64,000 nt of DNA, taken from Siphonodentalium dalli (Eukaryota; Mollusca; Scaphopoda; Gadilida; Siphonodentaliidae). Location of the stretch: contig CP136068.1 of assembly GCA_032622095.1 (NCBI GenBank), positions 16,287,729 through 16,351,728 on the forward strand, read 5' to 3'. The number at the start of each line of letters is the position of its first letter. The first letter of the stretch is position 1. The position numbers were made by a program, and so were the translations under genes. The notes beneath the pieces were generated by a model. The model ran no database searches, had not been told where the DNA came from, and saw only the letters and a program-made list of their open reading frames with translations. This document shows, one piece after another, positions 51,741-61,530 of this stretch.

Positions 51741-51917
51741 CTAACGTTTTTCCTGCATTGCCGTGTTCAATAATCCTAATGTTTGTTGTTACTTTTGCAA
51801 AACGAACTTTTGGATGAACATATTTATTTTACCTCGTCTAGCTGAATGCAGTGTAGGGGCAGGAGGTATAGTATATATGGGTGATGGCATAATCTGCCAC
51901 CCCAGTAAAAAACAGGC

Positions 51918-52300
51918 ACTAAAGTGATGCCAAACACTGCGGTTGTGTGATTAAATGGAAATGGAGAACACAAATATTGCACAAAGCACTGCTCAAAGTA
52001 GATATTTTTTACGAATATTACTCCAAATTTACAACACCATAGTTTTATATATTTATTAAAAGCAATGGGTATCAATGAGGAGAATATTTTCCTTAGTTTA
52101 TCGCCGTTTGTTGCTTGTAAATGTAAATATGTACAATTGAGCGTAGTCCTGACGGTGTTTTATATGAAGTTCTGTAGTCGACTTTTACGATATTTTGAGC
52201 GATGTTTGTGGATTGCTACATCCCCACGGTTGGCATTGCGCCTGAGTACTAGTAATTCATCAGTTTCACGCACCCGAACAAGTCCATAATATGTCTTCAA
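51918..52300 (+). repeat. Dispersed repeat, copy 2 (inside the intron)
   Basis: Homologous to 47145-47530. The introns after exons B and C lack it at the corresponding place, so it was probably inserted in this copy after the cassette duplication, or lost from the other two. Confidence 0.75.
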
Positions 52301-52432
52301 TGAAACAAAAATCAAACAGTAACCAAACACTAATAACTTGGTAAAACGCATATATTATTTGATTAGAGCATTTAACACTATTATTATTTACTTGGACTTA
52401 TATTAAATGTTAAGAAAAACGTTATTTTGCAG

Positions 52433-52457
52433 CAAGTCATCGGAGCCTTCCTGTCAT
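52433..52457 (+). CDS. Microexon A' (25 nt)
   Basis: Bordered by 'ttattttgcag' and 'gtgagtaac'. It enters needing two bases and leaves with two bases, so it joins exon A to exon B in frame. It encodes the core SHRSLPV. Microexons B' (54062-54086) and C' (55555-55579) have the same length, phase and 'cttcctgtca' core, which makes chance unlikely. Confidence 0.65.
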
Positions 52458-53211
52458 GTGAGTAACAATACAATGTATCGCGATTCGTAGTTTAAGCTGT
52501 TACAGAGTTAGTTCCAAATACTAATATCGAATGTTTACATAACCCATCTGGTCTACAATAAACCAGGTGCTCATACTTGCCTGTTATTTGTTCACAAAAT
52601 CACGAATGTTTTTGGTGAGGTAGCAAAATATCACAGATGAATTCGTGCTTAGCCCAAGTGATCAAGTAAATAATCTTGCGTTATTAGGGATTTGGTACAC
52701 CAAATAAAATTCACCCGAAGTCACATATTGTTAACCAATAATTTTGCTATTGGAAAGTGGAACCCTCACTTTGATCGTTTTTCAAAGGTTTATTTTGAAA
52801 TATATCCTGCTTTGGTGGCCTTCGTTCACATTACCATCTCGCACGAAGTGTAGTTAATCAAATTGTGCATCAGATACGAACGTTTATTATAAATACAGCA
52901 CTACTAAATTATTCGGAGATTTGCACATGGCCAACTGTGTATTTCGTCAGCTGTCAGTCAATGCTAATTTCGGATGGCAAGATAGCTATCTCGTAACTAT
53001 TGTTGAACAATGGAAATTCAATTAGGGTAAAACATATACTCCAATGATTTGTTCACGTGTCACTATGTTAACAATGCTTACGGAATGTGAAATATTTAAC
53101 TTTTGTTTTGAAAATGATGGCACCCGTTAAGGTAACATGCAACCCTTAACACGAGTTGTAGTTTAGCGAAACTGTGCTGGTAATCAACCCATTGGTTTAC
53201 TTTCCATACAG

Positions 53212-53351
53212 TCCAATAGATCCAAGCACTTACGAGACATTGCATACTGAGCAGACTGCCACAGACAAAACATACTGTGGACTGGATGGCGTCGTGGTGG
53301 AGATTGATAACGTCAGGGCTGCATACATGTATACTGACTGCAAATCTCTGG
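53212..53351 (+). CDS. Exon B, ITAM-like cassette copy
   Basis: This 140-nt exon has acceptor 'tttccatacag' and donor 'gtgagaat', with the same phases as exon A. It encodes 46 full codons beginning PIDPSTYETL. It carries STYETL, then TYCGL exactly 10 residues after the first YxxL, then AAYMYTD. The pattern YxxL-x10-YxxL lies within the wider range described for ITAM-type motifs (classically 6-8, up to about 12), which recruit SH2-domain kinases when phosphorylated. Endocytic YxxL sorting signals are an alternative reading. Compared with exon C, changes inside the YETL and YCGL cores are silent while the linkers vary, which suggests selection on the motifs. Its place within the protein is unknown. 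Confidence 0.75.
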
Positions 53352-53800
53352 GTGAGAATTTTCTGTCGTACTACACATTTACTGCTGACAATTTTCTCTC
53401 ATACAACAAATCTACCGGTATTGATTTATTGTTGTATTAGAAATCTACCGACAATAATTTACTTTCGTAATACAAATCAATCCATGGTAATTTAATGTCG
53501 GACTACTAGTGTTTATTTATGGTCGATATACAAATTTACCTGTAAGACTTTGATGTTGTATTTCACTTCTACCGGTAAGAATCTGCAGTCGCACTGCAGT
53601 GCGACCATTGACATTTTACCGTCGTGCTACAAATCTACTGTCGGACTACCAACCTACAAAATGTATGGTCGTAATACAAATCTACTGGTAGGATTTTGAT
53701 GTTGTACCACATTTCTACCGGTAAGAATTTAATTTTGTACTACTAATCTACCAGTAAGAATCTACAGTCTTACTATATGGGTACCGTTGAAAATTCACTG
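53352..53800 (+). repeat. Intronic minisatellite after exon B
   Basis: Degenerate 'tctaccggtaagaatttactgtcgtac'-type units, beginning at the donor site. Confidence 0.65.
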
Positions 53801-54061
53801 TTCTACAAATGTCATTGCCCACGTTATTTTGCATGACAGTGTTCAATAAAGCTGAACGCCGTCGTTATTATTGCAAAACGAATTTTTGGCCGAACATAAT
53901 TTTTACGATAATGAATAACTAATTATATAATAATAATAAAACCAATAATAAAAAATAGTTAAACATTAAACACTTGATAGGAAGGCAGTTAGGTATATGT
54001 ATTAATACAGATATCATTATTGTTATTCACATTGACTTATTTTAGAAGTTGTGTTTTGTAG

Positions 54062-54086
54062 GAAATCTTCAGAGCCTTCCTGTCAC
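54062..54086 (+). CDS. Microexon B' (25 nt)
   Basis: Bordered by 'gtgttttgtag' and 'gtgagtacc'. It reads NLQSLPV in the phase set by exon B and passes two bases to exon C. Length and phase are identical to A' and C'. Confidence 0.7.
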
Positions 54087-54821
54087 GTGAGTACCAATGT
54101 CATATATCGTACCAAACAAGAATACCGAATGTATATATATAACCAACGTTTTCTACACTAGACTCGCTGTATATAATTGCCTATTATTTGTTCACGAATT
54201 CACGCAGATCTGTGGCAAGGTAGTAAAATATCACTGATGAATATTATATTAACATTTACATAGCCCGTGTGTCAAAGTAAATCCTAAACCGTGGTTGGTC
54301 AACTGTCAATTAGGAAATTAATTGTACCAATCAAAACACGCCCGATGTCACATAACCAGTAATGTTATAATGTATCTGGAATCCTCAGACAGGTCAATTT
54401 TCATAGGTTTATTTCAAAATATACCTTGTTTCGGTTCCTTTATTCACATTAGCATATCGCTCAAATCACAGTTGTGCAGACAGTGCACCATTTACAAACA
54501 TTTATTCAAAATATATCATTATTAAAATTTCAGTAGGTATGTGCACAACCAACTTTGTAGTTCGTCATATTTCAGTCAATGTTGTCTACTATAGAACAAT
54601 GGCAAGCCAATTGCGAACGTTCCAACATCATATTCCAATTGTTTGTATACGTTTCACTATGAATGATATCATGTACAGTGCTTAATGAATGTGGAACATT
54701 GTAACCTTGTTTTGGGAATGATGGCACCCATGGAAGTAACATGCCTGTAACCGTGAACATGAATTGTACCCATTGATAAACTGCTCTGTTAATCAAACTG
54801 TTGGCCTATGTTTTCATACAG

Positions 54822-54961
54822 TCCAATAGACCCAAGCACATACGAGACATTGCATATTGAGCAGACGAACGGCGATCAACAATACTGTGGGCTTGATGGC
54901 ATCGTATTAGACAGCAGTAACGCCCAGGCTGCATACATAGCTGCTGACAGCAAACGTATCG
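54822..54961 (+). CDS. Exon C, ITAM-like cassette copy
   Basis: This 140-nt exon follows 'gttttcatacag' and precedes 'gtgagaat'. It encodes PIDPSTYETL, then QYCGL with the same 10-residue gap between YxxL motifs as exon B, then AAYIAAD. It is the same length as exon B and 1610 bp downstream of it. Third-position changes (gat/gac, act/aca, ctg/ctt, gga/ggg) in the conserved core point to purifying selection. Whether it is transcribed cannot be told from sequence. Confidence 0.75.
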
Positions 54962-55250
54962 GTGAGAATTATTGACTGTCACGATAATTTACTGTCCTAT
55001 CCTACAAATGTACTACTGATATACTACAAATATAATGCTGTCGTATTCTACAAACCTACTTCTGATAATTTACTGTTCATATATTACAAATGTACTGCTG
55101 ATAATTTACTATGCTATTCTAAAATTTACTGCTGAGAATTTACTGTCCTATACTAAAATGTACTGCTGAGTATTTACTGTCCTATACTAAAATGTACTGC
55201 TGAGAATTTACTGTCCTATACTATAACTCTGCTGTTGAGAATTGGCTGTC
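54962..55250 (+). repeat. Intronic minisatellite after exon C
   Basis: About 33-38-bp units of 'tactgctgagaatttactgt' plus 'cctatactaaaatg', the most regular of the three intronic arrays. Confidence 0.8.
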
Positions 55251-55554
55251 GTATTAACCATCTCCAATTCCCACTGCCCACGTTTTTTGTCGTGTTCAAT
55301 ATTGCGAATCATCGTCATTATATATAGGATGAAGAACTAAATGTATTGTATTAGCTGACAGTTAGCTTGCGATACCTATCTGTAAACTTGTTAGGTCCAT
55401 TGGCAATCAGACAGTAATAAAACATTAATGAAACAATAATCACACATGCATCACACATTAATCAAACACTAATCAAACAATAATACAACATTGGTCATTG
55501 CATATATCACTGTTTTTATTCACATCGACTAATTTTTTAAATTGTAATTTGTAG

Positions 55555-55579
55555 CAAATCTTCGGAGGCTTCCTGTCAG
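55555..55579 (+). CDS. Microexon C' (25 nt), last recognisable exon
   Basis: Bordered by 'gtaatttgtag' and 'gtgagtacc'. It reads NLRRLPV and leaves two bases for a further exon, so the transcript should continue. No fourth long exon was found before the CAGGGG element at 55914 or after it within the window. Confidence 0.65.
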
Positions 55580-55746
55580 GTGAGTACCAATATCATAGAT
55601 CTATTCAAACAAGAATATCAAATGCTCATATAACCCATGTAATGTGACCATACGCCAGCGTAATTAATGTGTCACGTGAATACGTATATTTATATATATC
55701 TAAACAAGAATACCAAATGCTCATATAACACACCAAAAATGTGACC

Positions 55747-55777
55747 AGATTTGGTTCTTAATTAACGAACCAAATCT
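55747..55777. repeat. Short inverted repeat in the last intron
   Basis: 'agatttggttc' and 'gaaccaaatct' flank 'ttaattaac', a compact hairpin. Confidence 0.8.
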
Positions 55778-55906
55778 GAACCACATGTTGTCAGTTTGGT
55801 GATACACCCACTTAAATGCTTATTTCAGTCATCTTTATCTAAAAGAAATTTAGACCACGTCTACGTATGAGAAGCCAATAAGAGCACAATAATCATGGAT
55901 AACGTG

Positions 55907-55913
55907 TTAATAT
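55907..55913. repeat. Target duplication TTAATAT, left copy
   Basis: Identical to 56452-56458. Confidence 0.9.
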
Positions 55914-56451
55914 CAGGGGGGGGGGTCGGAAAAAATTTCAGGCACGTATGGCATTTTTTCCCTTTCGATCATTTTTTGTACCCACCCACCCCCACCGCCA
56001 AATTATTTTCCGTTTTCGGCTTTTTTTTCCGACCATTTTTTGACACCCACCCCCTTTTAACACTAAAACAGATATTTGCGGGGGGAAATTCACTGTAAAC
56101 AGCTGTATATGAAATTTTGTGCATACTATTTATCATGGATGTTAACATGGACATGTAAATAGGAATGAGTCATTTTGAGGTCATTCGGCCAAAAAAACAT
56201 GGCTGCCAGCGGCCATCTTGGATTTCAAAATTTGCAACAAAATACAACACGATAACTGCCTGCAGTCAGTTTACAGTTATAATTACATTATTTCTCTCAT
56301 TCAAAGTGGTTTTGAAGTCCAACTCATTGCCAAACACTAACAAACAAGCAGGACATTTTTTTTTTAGTTGCGGAAAAAATTGCTTGTTGGTGGCTTTGAT
56401 CACCCACCCACCCCGGCATACGTGCCGGAAATTTTTTTTCACCCCCCCCTG
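55914..56451. mobile_element. DNA transposon with CAGGGG ends, copy 2 (538 bp)
   Basis: The ends are CAGGGGGG(n)TCGGAAA..CAGGCACGTATG and CATACGTGCCGG..CCCCCCCTG, the same as the element at 43867. It has a perfect 7-bp duplication, TTAATAT. It is about 1 kb shorter than copy 1 and likewise lacks any transposase frame. It sits downstream of the last recognisable cassette exon. Confidence 0.88.
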
Positions 56452-56458
56452 TTAATAT
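56452..56458. repeat. Target duplication TTAATAT, right copy
   Basis: Directly after the terminal CCCCTG. Confidence 0.9.
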
Positions 56459-56971
56459 AGACAATTTTTCCGTGGTTCGCGTGTGCTTTCGGGTTTCTTT
56501 TGTGTTAAATTTTCTCAGGATATATATACATGTAGCTTGTAACTGAATGCTTTCTATTAACTGAAAATTTGCGTTTCCTTATAACTCTGGAAGATCAGGT
56601 TTTCTCGAGACACATGAGATCAGCTTTCGTAAACTTGAAAAGTAAATGGTATTATGTAATGGCAACATGCATGCAAGCATTACACAAACTTTATATTTAA
56701 ATGGATCGTGCAACAATATAGCTGGAAATAATGGACACGGCTATATTGTATCAGTTGGTTGGCAATATAGTCCAACAAATTAGACTAATGTTTAATTCAT
56801 TGAACTTAATATTATATTTGTGTCGCTTTATGAAATGACGTTCGTGAAAGTGAAGCACAGCAGGGGACGACAACATTATACAGGCTATGACTAACGTATG
56901 ATCTACGATTTCTCATACACATTAATGAATCTGTCACAGCTGAAATCAAACAGTCCCTGCCGGTGTGACTA
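56459..56971. other. Unassigned sequence
   Basis: No gene or repeat recognised. Confidence 0.35.
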
Positions 56972-58130
56972 ATTACCGCCCGGGACCGCCCGGGGACCGC
57001 CCGGGACCGCCCGGGCGGCCCCACGGGACCGTGGACACAATATATCGACGGTATAACATAGCGACATGCCACATGAGGGCAACATAGAAAAATTTACTCG
57101 CTCGCTCGTCTCCGGCCGGTCATATTAACCCCACAAATGCCGATATTGGCTAAAAGAGCCTGGGTGATTACTTGTGTCTTCGTGTGTTTTCAGACAGATT
57201 ATTTTGGTGATTCTCGGTAGTGCAATTCACCTGAGTGTGAATTCCATGTATTGACTCGTTGACGCGTCCACGGCCAATGTTATTAACCCCTCAAATTCTA
57301 GTAAAATAGTGTATAAACAAAAGAACCTTGGAACCGCCCGGGTGGACCCATGGGCCCGTGGACACTATATATCGACGTTATAACATAGCGACATACCCCA
57401 CGAGGTCAACCTAGAAAATGTTACTCGCTCGCTCGACCCCGGCCGGTGTTATTAACCCCTCAAAATCCGACAAAATGGTATATAAACAAAAAGAACATTG
57501 GGACCGTCCGGGACCGCCCGGGTGGCCCCACGTGCCCGTGGACACTATATCTCGACGTTATAACGTAGCGACATACCACATGAGGTCAACCTAGAAAATT
57601 TTACTCGCTCGCTCGACCCCGGCCGGTGTTATTAACCCCTCAAAAACGACAAAATGGTATATAAACAAAAAGAACATTGGGACCGCCCGGGACCGCCCGG
57701 GACCGCCCGGTGGCCCCATGTGGCCGTGGACACAATATCTCGACGTTATACCATAGCGACATACCCCACGAGGTCAACCTAGAAAATGTTACTCGCCCGC
57801 TCGACCCCGGCCGGTGTTATTAACCCCTCAAAATCCGATAAAATGGTATCTAAACAAAAAAAATTATGATCGCCCGGGCGGCCCCATTGGCCCGTGCACA
57901 CTATGCATCGACGTTATAACGTGGCGACATACCCCACGATGTCAACCTAGAAAATCTTACTCGCTCACTCGACTCCGGTCGGTATTATTAACCCCTAAAA
58001 ATCCAATATTGGCTAAGAGGGCACGGACAGCTCGGTGTCTTCTTTTGATTTCGGACAGCATATTTTGATGATGAATGGTAGTGCAATACCACCTGTTAGT
58101 GACTTCCAGATATTGACTCGCTGACGCGTC
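56972..58130 (-). repeat. GC-rich ~180-bp tandem array, first orientation
   Basis: About five units. Each has one to four copies of the 10-mer GACCGCCCGG, then 'ccgtggacac', 'cgacgttataacatagcgac', 'aggtcaacctagaaaat', 'ctcgctcgctcgaccccggc' and 'gttattaacccctcaaaa', and then 'atggtatataaacaaaaaga'. The first and last units carry an extra ~180-bp module ('ccaatattggctaa', 'attttg.tgat', 'gtgcaat'). The minus strand is given because it is the orientation of the larger opposed array. Confidence 0.9.
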
Positions 58131-58764
58131 AACACAAAATCCCGCAAAATACCGTATCACCATAAATATTCGGCTCTACATGATCGTAAATATCGCAATT
58201 TTCTTGAATGTTTTCAATAAAAATTAATACTTTACACCTATAATTTTTATATTTGGACACGAGCGGGTGTAATTGTGTTGATTTCGACAGCAACTGCTTG
58301 TCTGAAGAGAGCCGCGGCAGTTGTTTGAATGTGTTGATATCAATTAGCAGTAAAACGGTATCGCAATTGTTATGTTGTATACATTAACCACTTCACAATA
58401 ATCAGAAGACATATTGGCGGATTTAAACCGAAACTTTGTTTTCATAACACTTGGGGAAGACGAACAGGTAATCTGGTGACAACAGTGGAGATTTGCGATG
58501 AGGTTTCCGTGTTTTTATTGCAATCGAAAATGGTCGTAATCCCAAAATCTTCTTGGTGCTAGACAATAACGATCAAGATGACGAAGAGAGTACTTGTGAT
58601 ATTGGAAACCCGTGTACTTAATTTGCTTACCGACGAATCACACGATATTACGTTATGGGGTAGATTATATATAATCGTGTGTGAATTAAAAATAAAATAT
58701 AATTTTAAATATCTTAAAATCATGCGACCACGTATTCGATTCACGATTCCATCCATGGTGCTGT
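58131..58764. other. Spacer between the two opposed arrays
   Basis: AT-rich with no recognised gene. It separates the two arrays and would form the loop if they paired. Confidence 0.5.
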
Positions 58765-60440
58765 ATCCGTGATATTGTGTCCACGGGCACGTGGGGCCAC
58801 CCGGTCGGTCCCGGGCGGTCCCAATGTTCTTTTTGTCTATATACCATTTTATCGGATTCTGAGGGGTTAATAACGCCGACCGGAGTCGATCGAGCGAGTA
58901 CCATTTTGTAGGTTGACCTCGCGGGGTATGTCGCTACGTTATAACGTCGAAATATAGTGTCCACGGGCCCATGGGGCCTACCGGGCGGTCTCGGGTGGTC
59001 CCAATGTTCTTTTTGCTTATATACCATTTTATCAGATTTTGAGGGGTTAATAACACCGGCCGGAGTCGAGCGAACGAGTACCATTTTGTAGGTTGACCTC
59101 GTGGTGTATGTCGCTACGTTATAACGCCGAGATGTAGTGTCCACGGGCCCATGGGGCCTCCCGGGCGGTCCCGGGCGGTCCCGGGCGGTCGCAATGTTCT
59201 TTTTGTTTATATACCATTTTATCGGATTTTGAGGGGTTAATAACACCGGCCGGAGTCGAACGAGCAAGTAACATTTTCTAGGTTGACCTCGTGCGGTATG
59301 TCGCTACGTTATAACGTCGATATATTGTGTCCACGGGCACGTGGGGCCACCCGGGCGGTCCCAATGTTCTTTTTGTTTATATACCATTTTGTCGGATTTT
59401 GAGGGGTTAATAGCACCGGCCGGGGTCGAGCGAGCGAGTAACATTTTCTAGGTTGACCTCGTGAGGTATGTCGCTATGTTATAACGTCGAGATATAGTGT
59501 CCACGGGCCCATGGGGCCGCCCGGACGGTCCCGGGCGGTTCCAAGGTTCTTTTGTTTATACACTATTTTACCAGAATTTGAGGGGTTAATAACATCGGCC
59601 GTGATCGCGTCAACAGGTCAATACATGGAATTAACACTCAGGTGTATTGCACTAGCGAGAATCACCAAAATAATATGTCTGAAAACACACGAAGACACCA
59701 GTAATCACCAATGCTCTTTTAGCCAATATCGGCATTTGTGGGGGTTAATATGACCGACCGGAGACGAGCGAGCGAGTACATTTTTCTATGTTGCCCTCAG
59801 GTGAGATATTGTGTCCACGGGCACGTGGGGCCACCCGGGCGGTCCCGGGCGGTCCCAATGTTCTTTTTGTTTATATACCATTTTGTCGGATTTTGAGGGG
59901 TTAATAACACCGACCGGGGTCGAGCGAGCGAGTAAGATTTTCTAGGTTGACCTCGTGGGATATTGCGCTATGTTATAACGTCGAGATGTTGTGTCCACGG
60001 GCACGTGGGGCCACCCGGGCGGTCCCGGGCGGTCCCGGGCGGTCCCAATGTTATTTTTGTTTATATACCATTTTGTCGTTTTTGAGGGGTTAATAACACC
60101 GGCCGGGGTCGATCGAGCGAGTAACATTTTCTAGGTTGACCTCGTGGGGTATGTCGCTATCTTATAACGTCGAGATGTTGTGTCCACGGGCACGTGGGGC
60201 CACCCGGGCGGTCCCGGGCGGTCCCAGTGTTCTTTTTGTTTATATACCATTTTGTCGTTTTTGAGGGGTTAATAACACCGGCCGGGGTCGAGCGAGCGAG
60301 TAACATTTTCTAGGTTGACCTCGTGGGGTATGTCGCTATGTTATAACGTCGATATATAGTGTCCACGGGCCCATGGGGCCGCCCGGGCGGTCCCGGGCGG
60401 TTCCACTGTTCGTTTGTTTATACACTATTTTACCTCAGTC
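58765..60440 (+). repeat. GC-rich ~180-bp tandem array, opposite orientation
   Basis: About nine units in reverse orientation to 56972-58130. The word 'gtgtccacggg' falls at about 58777, 58957, 59137, 59327, 59497, 59811, 59991, 60179 and 60358. Each unit reads GGGCGGTCCC (one to three copies), 'caatgttctttttgtttata', 'taccatttt', 'gaggggttaata', 'gagcgagcgagta', 'aggttgacctcgtg'. One unit (59486-59800) contains the same extra module as the outermost unit of the other array. The last unit is truncated near 60440, just before a hAT terminus. Confidence 0.9.
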
Positions 60441-60459
60441 ATGATCTTGTCATCAGCGT

Positions 60460-60640
60460 CAGGGTTGGGTCAATTACATTGCAATGTAATTAATTACAAT
60501 TACAATTCCATTGAAATATGTCAATTACAATTACAATTCCATTGAAATATGTCCATTACAATTACAATTACATTGGAAATGTAATGTAATTAATTACAAT
60601 TACATTGGTTCAATTACAATTACAATTACAATTACTTTTG
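60460..60640 (-). mobile_element. hAT element terminus with ATTACA sub-repeats
   Basis: CAGGGTTGGG followed by 'tcaattacattgcaatgtaa' and a run of 'caattacaattaca' words. CAG-initial ends with nested TTAC/ATTACA repeats are typical of many animal hAT elements. On the minus strand this is the 3' end of the element whose transposase C-terminus lies at 61299-61508. The opposite terminus and matching 8-bp duplication were not found. Confidence 0.7.
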
Positions 60641-60726
60641 GTTAATGAAAATCGGGAAGAGCTTCAAGGAGGAAAGTCATTTGTGTTTGATGAACTTTAT
60701 TGATATACATAAAATATAAAAGCAAA

Positions 60727-61228
60727 TTAAAGGCACGTGAGGCCTTAGTTGTCGAAAATATTCATATTTGTTCTATTCACCGTAAACAGAAAAACATTAA
60801 CACGCATACAGTTTCGTTCATATATACCATGACCACCACGTAAACAGCATGTTATCATAAAGACCTATTATATTTTACCTAAGCAAGGGCCTGATTGTGT
60901 TACAAAAGAGAGCACAATGCTACTGGCTAATCACACACAAACGGCATAAACGCTCTTTATTAGTTCCATATCAGGAATTCACCAACAAAGAACGCTCTTT
61001 ATGTTTACCATCATAATATAAACAAACACCAGAAAAGTAACTTTTTATGCTTTTGTTTACATAACAATGGTCAAACATTTGACAATAACATACTGTTTAT
61101 GCGATATTTCTTATTTGTATACGGACGAAGTCTGTCTACATTTTGATGTTCTTTCTGTTTGTGGCGGTTTTTGACGGGTGGAAATATTTTCACAGGATAC
61201 CCACCGCCAAGGCCAACCGTACCTTTAA
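60727..61228 (+). mobile_element. TTAA-flanked miniature element (502 bp) inserted in the hAT remnant
   Basis: TTAA-AGGCACGTGAGGCCTT on the left and AAGGCCAACCGTACCT-TTAA on the right. The interior follows the element at 32906 closely, including two 'aacgctctttat' words 42 bp apart. It separates the hAT terminus from the hAT coding remnant, so it was inserted after the hAT element. Confidence 0.85.
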
Positions 61229-61298
61229 TGTAACACAGTGAAACAATGTAAACTAAACAAAACAATAAAACAACAACTACATGTCGAGCACAAATTGT

Positions 61299-61508
61299 TC
61301 ATTTGATGTGGTCGTTACAACTGACCATCATCATTCTTTCGAATGTGTCATCTGTCATTCGACACCTGTCGGGTCTGGATATTTTTTCTGCAATACTGAA
61401 GAGCCGCTCAACAGGTGCTGATGAGGCAGGGACACAGATGTGCTTTGCAGCTAGCAGGCTTAACCCAGGAAAGTTTGTACAATTAAGTCGCCAGTATGAA
61501 GAGGGCGC
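61299..61508 (-). pseudogene. hAT transposase C-terminal fragment (dimerisation domain)
   Basis: Read on the minus strand, the frame ending at the TGA at 61299-61301 gives YWRLNCTNFPGLSLLAAKH, then ICVPASSAPVERLFSIAEK, then RPDRCRMTDDTFERMMM. This is the hallmark region of the hAT C-terminal dimerisation domain, including the 'P(A/S)SSAPVERLFS' core. Upstream an in-frame TGA at 61509-61511 ends the readable part and no N-terminal zinc finger or catalytic core follows within the next kilobase. The element is thus truncated and inactive. The hAT terminus lies downstream at 60460, in the expected place, with a miniature element inserted between. Confidence 0.88.
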
Positions 61509-61530
61509 TCATATTGATCCCTATGTTTAA

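Noticed and set aside
56165-56455. 96-codon frame in the short CAGGGG element as a transposase fragment
   Set aside because: Translation is driven by poly-T and the inverted terminus; no DDE or zinc-finger motif is present.
58686-59267. 193-codon minus frame with repeated 'GPPGRP' words as a collagen-like protein
   Set aside because: It is a read-through of the 180-bp GC-rich tandem units; the Pro/Gly words come from the CCGGGCGGTC iterations.
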